NCBI GenBank assembly: GCA_034437515.1
Contig: DAOTTX010000363.1
Coordinates: 38,651-102,650 of the forward strand
From: DAOTTX01 sp034437515
GTDB lineage: Bacteria; Chloroflexota; Anaerolineae; Aggregatilineales; Phototrophicaceae
Direction of reading: 5' to 3'
Length of the DNA: 64,000 bases
Positions 51,519 to 59,810 of the stretch are shown here, one piece after another. The translations under genes were made by a program, and so were the position numbers. Under the pieces are notes generated by a model that ran no database searches, was not told the origin of the DNA, and saw nothing but the letters and a program-made list of their open reading frames with translations. The stretch's first letter is position 1. Every line of letters starts with the position of its first letter.

Positions 51519-52634
51519 ATGGCAAGCATCGATGCGAAACCGGGCGCACTGCCGGTACAGGACGAACCATCTACGGGTAGCTCTCGTCCGATGTGGCGTA
51601 ATGTGCTGCGCCGGGTTTGGCGCAGTTACACCTTCCGTGTGACGCTCAACGGGATCATCACACTCTGGGCGGTGACGACTTTTACGTTCTTTTTGATCCG
51701 GCTGATGCCCAGTAACCCGGTCGATATTTACGTAGACCGGGTGATGCAGCAGCAAAACATCCCCTATGAGATGGCGGTCAACATGGCGGCGGGATTGTTC
51801 GATTACAACCCGGATGCGCCGATCGTCGAACAGTACTTCGATTATATGTTTGACCTCTTGCGTGGGGATATGGGGCAGTCGATCACATCATCGGGGACGC
51901 CGGTGCTTGACCAGCTCATGCGCTTTTTGCCCTGGACGTTGTTTTCGATCGGAATCGCCCTATTGACCAGCTTCACATTCGGGATTTTACTCGGTGTGGC
52001 GATGGCGTACTGGCGCGGCTCCATCTTTGATAATGTGATGACCGGACTGGCATCAGTGCTTTCTGGCGTGCCGGACTACGTCTATGCGTTGTTGATCCTC
52101 ACAGTTGGCGGCTTGCAGTTGGAACTATTCGAGATCGGCAGTATGCGCGGTGCCTATGACCAGGGCCTGACGCCCGGCTTCACACCGCAATTCATTATCA
52201 GCATAATTCAACATGCGATGCTGCCCGTATTGACGTATGTGCTGGCAACCATCGGTGTGTGGATGCTTTCTATGAAGAGCAGCACACTCTCCACACTCGG
52301 CGAAGATTACATCACGGTAGCGAAGGCACGCGGCCTTTCCGAACGGCGTATTTTAACCGCTTATGTCGGTCGTAACGCCATGCTCCCGCTCGTCACCCGT
52401 TTGGCGATCAGTATTGGCTTTGTGGTCAGTGGTAGTGTGATCGTCGAGCGGATGTTTCAGTACCCCGGTTTGGGTAACGCGCTGATTACCGCCGTCGAAC
52501 GGCGTGATTACACCACCATGCAGGGGATTTTCATCGTCACCTCAATGGCGGTGGTGATTTCAAACATCTTAGCCGACCTGATGATGGGCTGGCTTGACCC
52601 GCGTGTGCAGCTTGGGAAGGAATCCACCGAATGA
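51519..52634 (+). CDS. Peptide-type ABC permease (DppB/OppB family)
   Basis: A 371-residue permease with a 45-residue cytoplasmic N-terminal extension before the first span (GIITLWAVTTFTFFLIRLMPSNP). RGDMGQSITSSGTPV and the EAA loop AKARGLSERRILTAYVGRNAMLP identify the family. The stop overlaps the next start by four bases. It forms the channel with the DppC-like partner. Confidence 0.92.
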   Translation: MASIDAKPGALPVQDEPSTGSSRPMWRNVLRRVWRSYTFRVTLNGIITLWAVTTFTFFLIRLMPSNPVDIYVDRVMQQQNIPYEMAVNMAAGLFDYNPDAPIVEQYFDYMFDLLRGDMGQSITSSGTPVLDQLMRFLPWTLFSIGIALLTSFTFGILLGVAMAYWRGSIFDNVMTGLASVLSGVPDYVYALLILTVGGLQLELFEIGSMRGAYDQGLTPGFTPQFIISIIQHAMLPVLTYVLATIGVWMLSMKSSTLSTLGEDYITVAKARGLSERRILTAYVGRNAMLPLVTRLAISIGFVVSGSVIVERMFQYPGLGNALITAVERRDYTTMQGIFIVTSMAVVISNILADLMMGWLDPRVQLGKESTE

Positions 52635-53818
52635 TCGGCTTTGAAACGATTGCGACCACGGGTGGTCTGCTCATCGGTGTGATTTGCGGGTTGGTACCAT
52701 TGGGTGTCGGTCTGTATTATCGCAAGATTCAACCGGGGATAGGTGGGTTTGTCGCCTGTGTGTTGAGCGGCTTCGCCTGTGGCTTCTTAGGCGGCTTACC
52801 GATGATCGTGCTATCTACGGCAGTGGTCATCTCTCATATTTACGTTAACCGGCAAGACCCATTTACCTCACGCGCCTCTCTCGAAGAAGTGGACTTCGAA
52901 GAAAGTAACGTCGAATTCGCGCTGCGCCAGATGGCCGGCCTGGGCAAAAACATCCGGCAGGGTATCCGTGTGTTGGTGCGCAACAAAGCCGGGTTCATCG
53001 GCTTTTTAGGCTTGATGTTCTTCATCGTGATGTCGGTGTTTGGGCCGCTGTTCATCGAATACGAAGAACGTGCCCAGATGCAGCGCCTACAACCGGGGGC
53101 GCGGTCGCTGTTCCAAGAGCCGTCAGAGGAGCATTTACTCGGCCTGGATTGGCAGGGGCGTGATGTGCTCTCGCATATCGTACATGGCGGACAAAACCTG
53201 ATTCTGACGTCGGTACAGTCCGGCTTGATCGCAACGATTATCGCGGTCGCGTTGGGGTCGGTCGCTGGTTTGGTCGGCGGGATGATCGATCAGGCACTCT
53301 CGGCGTTGTCTAACTTTATCTTGACGGTGCCGCAGCTTCCGCTGTTGTTGGTGCTGGCGAGTATGATCGAGTTCGATAATCGTCTGGTATTGGCGTTGCT
53401 GCTGGCCTCGTTGAACTGGCCCGGGCTGATGCGGGCGGTACGAGCGCAGGTCTACAGCTTGAAAGAGCGTGACTACGTCGAGGCGGCGATGTCGCTCGAC
53501 CTCGGCTTGTGGCACATCACCACGCGGGAAGTTTTCCCGAACATGATTAGTTACATCGCGGTGAACTTCATCTTCGCGGTGCGGGCGGCGATGTACGGCA
53601 TCGTTGCGCTGGTCTTGCTCGGCCTGGGGCCGCTGGAAGAACCGGATTGGGGTGTGATGATCTATAACGCACGCACACAGCAAGCTCTGCTCAACCCGGC
53701 AGCGGCGAGTATGCTGCTTTCTCCGGTGTTGGCAATTGCGTTGTTCCAACTTTCGCTGGTGCTTTTCACCCGTTCACTGGAAGAAGTGTTCAATCCGCGT
53801 CTGCGTAAGGGGCTATAA
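52631..53818 (+). CDS. Peptide-type ABC permease (DppC family) with extra N-terminal spans
   Basis: A 395-residue protein, about 90 longer than usual DppC. The first 75 residues hold two or three extra hydrophobic segments (GGLLIGVICGLVPLGVGLYY and GFVACVLSGFACGFLGG), then an acidic linker. The common part starts near residue 110 (NKAGFIGFLGLMFFIVMSVFGP), with HLLGLDWQGRDVLSHIVHGG and the EAA loop EAAMSLDLGLWHITTREVFPN. Its stop shares a base with the next start. Confidence 0.9.
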   Translation: MIGFETIATTGGLLIGVICGLVPLGVGLYYRKIQPGIGGFVACVLSGFACGFLGGLPMIVLSTAVVISHIYVNRQDPFTSRASLEEVDFEESNVEFALRQMAGLGKNIRQGIRVLVRNKAGFIGFLGLMFFIVMSVFGPLFIEYEERAQMQRLQPGARSLFQEPSEEHLLGLDWQGRDVLSHIVHGGQNLILTSVQSGLIATIIAVALGSVAGLVGGMIDQALSALSNFILTVPQLPLLLVLASMIEFDNRLVLALLLASLNWPGLMRAVRAQVYSLKERDYVEAAMSLDLGLWHITTREVFPNMISYIAVNFIFAVRAAMYGIVALVLLGLGPLEEPDWGVMIYNARTQQALLNPAAASMLLSPVLAIALFQLSLVLFTRSLEEVFNPRLRKGL

Positions 53819-54855
53819 TGGCGATTCAACGAATAAAAGATAACGTTGTCTTGAGCGTGCGCGATCTCTCCGTAAATTATCTTGCGGAGCGCGGACAGGT
53901 CAAGGCAGTGAGCAACGTCAATTTTGACCTACACGCTGGGGAAACCATCGCGTTTATCGGGGAGAGCGGTTGTGGTAAATCAACCCTCAACCTCGCATTG
54001 ATCCGCACGTTGCCTTCAACCGGTATGATCGCCAGCGGCACGGCGATGTATACCGACCGCGACGGCAAAACCTACGATGTGCTCAAACTCAGTAACCGGG
54101 CGATGCGGCGTTATCTCTGGTCGGAATGCTCAATGGTGTTTCAAGGGGCGCTGAACTCGCTGAACCCGGTGATTCGCATCTCAGACATGGTTTACGATAC
54201 CGGGAAAGCACACGGCCTCCCGCGAGATAAAGCACGCAAACAGGCGCTGCGTCTGTTCGAGAAGGTACGGCTTGACCCGATGCGTGTGTTCCGCGCTTAC
54301 CCGCACGAACTCAGCGGTGGGATGCGTCAGCGTGCGCTGCTGGCGTTGGCGCTACTGCTGCGTCCGCAGGTGGTCATCATGGATGAGCCGACGACGGCGG
54401 TCGATATTCTGACACAGCGTACTATCCTTGAAGTGCTCAAGGAACTCCGGGCCGAACTCAACTTCAGCGTGATGTTCATCAGTCACGACCTCGCCGTCGC
54501 CGCCGAAATCGCCGATACCATCGCCACCATGTATGCCGGGGAAATCGTCGAGATCGGCCCGGTAGATGAAGTCTTTTATCGTCCCCGCCACGCCTATACT
54601 TACAACCTGTTGGATGCCGCGCCGCGTCTGAGTGCCGGAGCCGAGGAACTGCAAAGCATCCCCGGTAGCCCACCGGATTTGATCGAGCCGCCGTCGGGGT
54701 GCAAGTTCCACGAACGCTGCCGTTTCGCCAACGATCTGTGTGCACAGGTGCAGCCGCCGATGGAAGCCTCTAAAGACGACCCCAATCACTTGATCGCCTG
54801 TTATGAAAGCGAACAGGTGCTCGAAGCCCGCCGCCAGAAAGTCGCCGATTCATGA
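53818..54855 (+). CDS. Peptide-type ABC transporter ATPase (DppD/OppD family)
   Basis: A 345-residue ATPase: FIGESGCGKSTLNLALIRTLP (Walker A), SMVFQGALNSLNPVIRI (Q-loop), YPHELSGGMRQRALLALALL (signature), VVIMDEPTTAVD (Walker B) and MFISHDLAVAAE (switch His). Near residue 290, GCKFHERCRFANDLC has the Cys cluster of the OppD C-terminal extension. It may also serve the peptide importer at 30-34 kb, which lacks ATPases. Confidence 0.94.
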   Translation: MAIQRIKDNVVLSVRDLSVNYLAERGQVKAVSNVNFDLHAGETIAFIGESGCGKSTLNLALIRTLPSTGMIASGTAMYTDRDGKTYDVLKLSNRAMRRYLWSECSMVFQGALNSLNPVIRISDMVYDTGKAHGLPRDKARKQALRLFEKVRLDPMRVFRAYPHELSGGMRQRALLALALLLRPQVVIMDEPTTAVDILTQRTILEVLKELRAELNFSVMFISHDLAVAAEIADTIATMYAGEIVEIGPVDEVFYRPRHAYTYNLLDAAPRLSAGAEELQSIPGSPPDLIEPPSGCKFHERCRFANDLCAQVQPPMEASKDDPNHLIACYESEQVLEARRQKVADS

Positions 54856-55862
54856 ATCGTGATCCGTTAATCGAACTGAACAGTGTTTATCGGTCGTTCC
54901 AGAAAGACAATCAGACCATCCCGGTCTTGCAGGACATCAATTTGAAGGTTTATCCCAACGAGATTTTATGCCTCGTCGGGGAATCCGGCTGTGGTAAGAC
55001 GACCACCGGCAAGATCATCGCCGGCCTGCTGGATCAATCGTCAGGTGAGATCATCATCGGCGGCAAACCAAAGACGGAATACACCGGCAAGGCACGCTCC
55101 GAACTGCGTAAACAGTTACAGCTTGTCCATCAAGACCCGTTCGCCTCGCTGAACCCGGCGCACACCATCGGGCAGATTTTGAGCTTTCCGCTGCGGCGAC
55201 ATAACATGGTCAACGGGCGTGCCGAACTGCGGCGGCGCATCTGGGAACTGCTCACCCTGGTTGACCTCACACCACCGGGGGACATCGTCAACAAGTACCC
55301 ACACCAACTTAGCGGGGGGCAACGCCAGCGTGTGAGTATCGCCCGTACCTTGACCGTCGATCCACGTCTGATCGTCGCTGATGAAGCTGTCAGCATGGTT
55401 GATGTGAGCATCCGTGTGGGCTTGCTCAAGATGCTGCACAACCTGCGAGAAAAGTTCAACCTGGCGATTGTGTTCATCACGCATGACCTGGCGCTGGCAA
55501 AGTATTTCGCCTGGAAGGGGCGCATCGCTGTAATGTACCTGGGGCGTGTGGTCGAAATCGGACGGACACCGGACATCATCAATAATCCGGCGCACCCCTA
55601 CACGAAGGCGCTGCTTTCCGCCGTGCCGGAAGCCGACCCCAACACCACCCGCAAGAAACAGCCGCTGGCACTCCGCTCCGATGACATCGCCCGATTGACC
55701 GACCTGCCGCCGGGATGTACGTTTCATCCGCGCTGTCCGTTCTATCAACCGGGGATGTGTGATCGTGAGGTGCCTGTGCTGGAATCGCCGCCAGCGTATA
55801 CACAGCAGGTCGCGTGTATCCCGTTGACCGAACAGGGTGATCTTATTCCCTATGGATCCTGA
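54852..55862 (+). CDS. Peptide-type ABC transporter ATPase (DppF/OppF family)
   Basis: A 336-residue partner ATPase: CLVGESGCGKTTTGKIIAGLL, QLVHQDPFASLNPAHTIGQIL, YPHQLSGGQRQRVSIARTL, IVADEAVSMVDVSIRVGLL and VFITHDLALAKYF. In Walker B the usual E-P-x-S-A-L-D is E-A-V-S-M-V-D, seen in a subgroup of sugar/peptide ATPases. GCTFHPRCPFYQPGMCD is the C-terminal Cys motif. It overlaps the previous gene by four bases and the next small gene by eleven. Confidence 0.94.
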   Translation: MNRDPLIELNSVYRSFQKDNQTIPVLQDINLKVYPNEILCLVGESGCGKTTTGKIIAGLLDQSSGEIIIGGKPKTEYTGKARSELRKQLQLVHQDPFASLNPAHTIGQILSFPLRRHNMVNGRAELRRRIWELLTLVDLTPPGDIVNKYPHQLSGGQRQRVSIARTLTVDPRLIVADEAVSMVDVSIRVGLLKMLHNLREKFNLAIVFITHDLALAKYFAWKGRIAVMYLGRVVEIGRTPDIINNPAHPYTKALLSAVPEADPNTTRKKQPLALRSDDIARLTDLPPGCTFHPRCPFYQPGMCDREVPVLESPPAYTQQVACIPLTEQGDLIPYGS

Positions 55863-56037
55863 GTTACTCAAAGGTTTCTTACGACTGGGGTTGTTCATCG
55901 GGGTGGGCGGGTTGGCGCTGATGTTCTTCCAGCCGCGCAGCAGTCCTGAATTTGTCGTGAGTGTGTGCAGTGCGATGATGGGTGGTGTACTGGTCGTCGG
56001 CGTCGTGCTGCTTTCGCGCTTTATGGATAGAGACTAA
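55852..56037 (+). CDS. Small two-span membrane protein
   Basis: A 61-residue protein with two hydrophobic segments: LRLGLFIGVGGLALMFF (residues 8-24) and VSVCSAMMGGVLVVGVVLLS. The start at 55852 lies inside the end of the ATPase gene and the GntR gene follows 10 bases after its stop, so it is translated as part of the operon. I do not recognise a family. An accessory subunit of the importer, or a membrane partner of the regulator, are both possible. Confidence 0.6.
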   Translation: MDPELLKGFLRLGLFIGVGGLALMFFQPRSSPEFVVSVCSAMMGGVLVVGVVLLSRFMDRD

Positions 56038-56047
56038 GAGGCTTTCG

Positions 56048-56779
56048 ATGATTGATGCAAACTCACCGAAACCGCTTTACGAGCAGATCAAAGACTACAT
56101 TCTCCATAATATCGACATTGGTGAATTTGAACCTGACGGACGCATTCCGTCAGAGCGCGATCTCTCCAAGCTGTTCGGCGTCAGCCGTCTGACGGTGAAC
56201 AAAGCCGTTCGGGAGTTGACACAAGCCGGTGTGCTTTATGTACGCATCGGCAAGGGGACGTTCATCAGTTCGGAGACGTTCGATCAAGAGTTGGACGTGC
56301 TTTCTAGTTTCAGTGAGGAGATGCAGCAGCGCGGACGTAAGCCCTACAGCCGCGTGCTGGACGCGGAAATCATGCCGGCCTCAGCGGAGATCGCACGGCG
56401 ACTGCGTCTGCTCGTCGGCGTTGAGGTGGTGCTGCTCAAACGGTTGCGTATGGCGGATGGTCTGCCGGTGGCGTTGGAAACATCGGTGTTCCCGGCGGCG
56501 GCCTGCCCCGACATCTTCGAGAAGCACGACTTCACGCACGAGTCACTGTATGATGTGCTGCGTAAGCAGTTCAATGTCCATCTCGTCCGTGCAGAACAGA
56601 CCTTTGAGGCGCGGCGTGCAAGTTATGAGGACTGTGATCTGCTCAAGGTCGAAGCAGGTAGCCCGATCTTATACATCCAGCGCATCACCTACACTGCTTC
56701 CGACACCCCCTTCGAATATGTGCGATCTTTCTATCGTGGCGACCGGTATAAGTTCCGGGCGATGTTGCGCCGCATCTGA
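56048..56779 (+). CDS. GntR family regulator, HutC type with UTRA domain
   Basis: A 243-residue regulator. Residues about 8-75 are the winged helix: PLYEQIKDYILHNIDIGEF, RIPSERDLSKLFGVSRLTVNKAVREL and GKGTFIS. Residues about 90-243 are a UTRA ligand-binding domain (LKRLRMADGLPVALETSVFP, YIQRITYTASDTPFEYVRSFYRGD). UTRA domains bind sugars or phosphonate-type small molecules. As last gene of the importer operon it probably controls its own operon through the tandem site at 49558-49581. Ligand binding should release the DNA. Confidence 0.93.
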   Translation: MIDANSPKPLYEQIKDYILHNIDIGEFEPDGRIPSERDLSKLFGVSRLTVNKAVRELTQAGVLYVRIGKGTFISSETFDQELDVLSSFSEEMQQRGRKPYSRVLDAEIMPASAEIARRLRLLVGVEVVLLKRLRMADGLPVALETSVFPAAACPDIFEKHDFTHESLYDVLRKQFNVHLVRAEQTFEARRASYEDCDLLKVEAGSPILYIQRITYTASDTPFEYVRSFYRGDRYKFRAMLRRI

Positions 56780-56805
56780 GCAGATCACTCGACGTGGCAA
56801 AAACA

Positions 56806-56835
56806 GAGAGCCGGATCGTGATGACCCGGCTTCTC
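56806..56835. terminator. Terminator-like stem-loop between convergent genes
   Basis: Arms GAGAGCCGG and CCGGCTTCTC (one bulge) around an eleven-base loop, then GTGCTCGTTTT. It lies between the GntR gene and the secreted protease gene, which converge here. Confidence 0.6.
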
Positions 56836-56863
56836 GTGCTCGTTTTCGACCGAACCACTATTG

Positions 56864-59665
56864 TTAATCGATGATCTCGAAGTTCTCCGGCCCATTGGTG
56901 TTCCAGGTCTGGTAACCTTCAGGCCCCCAGACTTCCATCGACCATTCGTAGGTGCCTGCACTCAAGGTAGCGCCTTTATCTGCAAGGTTAATCGTGCAAA
57001 CCTCAATGTCACAGATGTCACGGGCGTCATACCATGCTAACAATTCGGTGCCGGAATAATCCTCCGGGCCAAGCCAGACGTGATACCACAACACATTCGG
57101 GTCGTGATTCCAACCCAGCGTGGTTGCATCGCTGACCTGCCCCACCGGTTGGCGATTATTGATCGTCGCAGGTGCGGCGAAACCTACATCGAACAGGCTT
57201 TGATGCCAGTACACAGGATGGCTTTGCACATTCGGCCCCCAGTAGGTCATCCACCATTGATAGTTGCCGTTCATCAGCCAGATGTCACGCGGGATGGTGC
57301 ATATCCCACTGCTTGCATCACAAATACCCGTGTATGAACCGAAGTCCTCGGCAGGATACCACTCGTACAATGCTTGATTGCCGTCGAGGTCGCCGATCCA
57401 GATGCCGTACCACTCTGCATCCTCAAGTGCCTGGAAGCTGAAGGACTGCCATAGACCATCGGTTCCGATGAGGGTTGCCTCATCCGCCGGGTAGAGGCGC
57501 TGTACGGTGGGTAACACTACGGTGAACGTGGTATCGTTCGCTGGCCCAAGCCCTGCCGTTGTCGCGCCGGTCATCGTCCAGGTGTAAGTGCCGCTAAGCA
57601 TATCAGGCGGGGTCACCTCGCAGACCTCAGTAACGCATACCGCCGCCCCCTCCAACCAACGGTCAAAGGTCTGACCGCTCGTACTGCTCAGTTCGACGTG
57701 ATACCAGGTTGCGATGACGTCTTCTTCCCATTGCAGCGGCACCGTAGCGGTAGATACGATCGCACCGTCCATCGGGCTGATGCGCGTGATCTCATTCGGC
57801 AACACCGGCGGCGTGATGGTGATTTCTACGGAGTCGTTATTGTTTTCGCCGTTAGTGTCGGCGATTTCCGTAGCGGCGTTGAGTGTGAGCGAATTCGCGC
57901 TTGTGTTCCGTGCAACTTTGACTGAGACGGTCATCACGGCCTTATCCGGGTTGCCGAAGTAGTCAAACTCGCGGACAGCGCCGATGTACCATGTCCCGCT
58001 GTCAGGGCTATAGAGACCGCGTGAAATGTCGATGATCTGTGCCGAGGCATCGTCCGTGTTTGGCAGCATGTGATTGACTTCCAGACCGCTGATATAGGCC
58101 CTGTTTTCGACACTGACGATCAGATCGTAAGTGAAGGTACCGCCCAGCGGAATCTCGGTCGGGTAGTTCGCAATAGTCAGCGCGAGGTCACCGCCGCTCT
58201 GAGCCTGATTGTTCAGCAGAGGGCAACTAATGCCCTGTGCGATGTTCAGGCTGTCCCAGAGGTCAGCATCACCTGAGCTTAACGGGAGCGCCCCGGCAAA
58301 CGTATCACATAACTTGTAGGCGTCTGGTTGGGTCGCCTGCAATGCCAGTGAGGTGGCGACCAACGGCGTAGAGAACGACGTCCCCGCACGGTAGCGCCCA
58401 TCACCGGGATAGTCACTCCATGCCACCGGGATAAAGCGGTTAGTGCCGGGTGTCGGGTAGAACCCCGGCAGCAGCGGGCCGGTAAAGTCAAACCATGCGC
58501 CTACCGTTGCGACGTTACCCTCTTGTGCAAAGTCAAGCTGGGTACTGGGTAGTTCAGGATTGAAAGCTGATGGGGCGCTGACAGCCATCACCGATGACCA
58601 ACGCGCCGGTGCAAACGGATCACGCGGTAGTCCATCGGCTTGGAGTATGTCACCGTAGTTGCCAGAAGACGCTACCGCGACGACATGGGGTGGGCGAGCG
58701 GGGCGAGCGGAATTATTCCCATTCAGCCAATCATCCCACTGTTGTGTATAGCTGTTGAACAGGCTAAGCAGCGGTGCCATTAAGCTTTCATAGTTCTGGT
58801 TTGTCAACAAGTCTGTCAGGTCTTCGAGAGAGCCGTCATTATTGATGATTTCCTCCTGCAAGCTGTAGTTGGTGTAACCCGCTTCGCCATCTAGAGGACA
58901 TTCGTCTCTATCTTCTTTACCCTCACCCTCACCCTCACCTTCCCCATCTTCTTCCTTCTCGTCACATACCGCGCCGGAAGTTGCCCCTTTGCTGTTCGTT
59001 AAGCCGGTGAATTGACTGTCCCAATTGCTGATAAAGTTGGAGAAGTCAAAGCCGATGCCCGGTTCGCTACAGGGGATAAATGCAAAGCTCATGTTAACAA
59101 TGACGTTGACGGGTTCGCCTGCCAGTGTATCTTCGTAGTCGTTGATCCGGTTCTGAATGACCGTCGCCAGGGCACCAGCGGTGAAGTTAGGTCCGGCAGC
59201 TATCGGCAAGTTTGCAATGTCGATAAAATCGACCGTGATGTCGGGTGTCGGTAAGCCGCGCTCACTCGCAATCGTATTGATTACCTGCAAGTTGTCGTAA
59301 ATGGTTTGCGCAACCCAGCGCCCATGTGAAATTGGTGTGTCAAAGTCATCGACGACCAGCAGCAGCACAGGTTCATTGCCATGTGCCGCCCCTTCAAGGA
59401 TTTGCTGCCCCCAGGCCGCACTGACAATTTCACCCGCCGGGATGTCTGTAGCCTGGTCGCCGGATTGCCCGCCGATGACAAACCGTGCTTGCCCGCCGAT
59501 CACGAAACGTGCCTGCCCGCTGATGTGCGCTGGTGTGACGGCACAAGCATCGTCCGACGACATTTGTGCCAGGTTGGGTTCTTGGCTGGTAGGGCTGATG
59601 ATTAGCGCAACCAGACCGATTAGGGTAAAAACTGGTAGGATTCTTCTAAGTAATTTGATAATCAT
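56864..59665 (-). CDS. Secreted subtilisin-like (S8) protein with C-terminal repeats
   Basis: A 933-residue exported protein. A signal peptide (residues 1-24) is followed by a tandem 9-residue repeat (GQARFVIGG, residues 50-67). Residues about 95-450 look like an S8 peptidase: VLLLVVDDFDTPISHG gives Asp and His only about eight residues apart, ASSGNYGD the oxyanion Asn (336) and GTSFSTP the Ser (430). A long insertion contains an acidic EDGEGEGEGEGKED run (239-252). DUF11-like beta domains follow, then three repeats of the WYHVWL/W-S-M-E-VWG type. Activity is likely but the compact Asp-His spacing is odd. Confidence 0.82.
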   Translation of the reverse strand: MIIKLLRRILPVFTLIGLVALIISPTSQEPNLAQMSSDDACAVTPAHISGQARFVIGGQARFVIGGQSGDQATDIPAGEIVSAAWGQQILEGAAHGNEPVLLLVVDDFDTPISHGRWVAQTIYDNLQVINTIASERGLPTPDITVDFIDIANLPIAAGPNFTAGALATVIQNRINDYEDTLAGEPVNVIVNMSFAFIPCSEPGIGFDFSNFISNWDSQFTGLTNSKGATSGAVCDEKEEDGEGEGEGEGKEDRDECPLDGEAGYTNYSLQEEIINNDGSLEDLTDLLTNQNYESLMAPLLSLFNSYTQQWDDWLNGNNSARPARPPHVVAVASSGNYGDILQADGLPRDPFAPARWSSVMAVSAPSAFNPELPSTQLDFAQEGNVATVGAWFDFTGPLLPGFYPTPGTNRFIPVAWSDYPGDGRYRAGTSFSTPLVATSLALQATQPDAYKLCDTFAGALPLSSGDADLWDSLNIAQGISCPLLNNQAQSGGDLALTIANYPTEIPLGGTFTYDLIVSVENRAYISGLEVNHMLPNTDDASAQIIDISRGLYSPDSGTWYIGAVREFDYFGNPDKAVMTVSVKVARNTSANSLTLNAATEIADTNGENNNDSVEITITPPVLPNEITRISPMDGAIVSTATVPLQWEEDVIATWYHVELSSTSGQTFDRWLEGAAVCVTEVCEVTPPDMLSGTYTWTMTGATTAGLGPANDTTFTVVLPTVQRLYPADEATLIGTDGLWQSFSFQALEDAEWYGIWIGDLDGNQALYEWYPAEDFGSYTGICDASSGICTIPRDIWLMNGNYQWWMTYWGPNVQSHPVYWHQSLFDVGFAAPATINNRQPVGQVSDATTLGWNHDPNVLWYHVWLGPEDYSGTELLAWYDARDICDIEVCTINLADKGATLSAGTYEWSMEVWGPEGYQTWNTNGPENFEIID

Positions 59666-59810
59666 GGGGCATGTTCCTTAAGGTTAGACTGATGTTCATC
59701 TAGTTGAGATGAGTGGTTCGTAAGCTGCGTCTCTCTCGATGTTAAAGCATTGTTACATTCTAAAGTATACAATGATGCGACTGTCGATTTTCTAAAGAGT
59801 CATAAAAAAG

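Noticed and set aside
53135..53749. A 204-codon open frame on the minus strand, rich in Arg, Gln and His
   Set aside because: Antisense to the DppC-like permease; the odd composition is typical of a shadow frame.
55116..55898. A 260-codon open frame on the minus strand
   Set aside because: Antisense to the DppF-type ATPase gene, which shows all ATPase motifs.
58915..58945. CCCTCA hexamer repeat as a regulatory or CRISPR-like repeat
   Set aside because: It lies inside the protease gene and simply encodes the Glu-Gly acidic run.
59453..59520. Tandem 27-base repeat as a mobile or CRISPR feature
   Set aside because: It is in frame within the protease gene and encodes the duplicated GQARFVIGG; there is no spacer structure.
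59700..59800. Divergent promoters between the protease and kinase genes
   Set aside because: TATACT/TACAAT-like boxes exist on both strands but none has a -35 hexamer at 16-18 bases, so no site is called.
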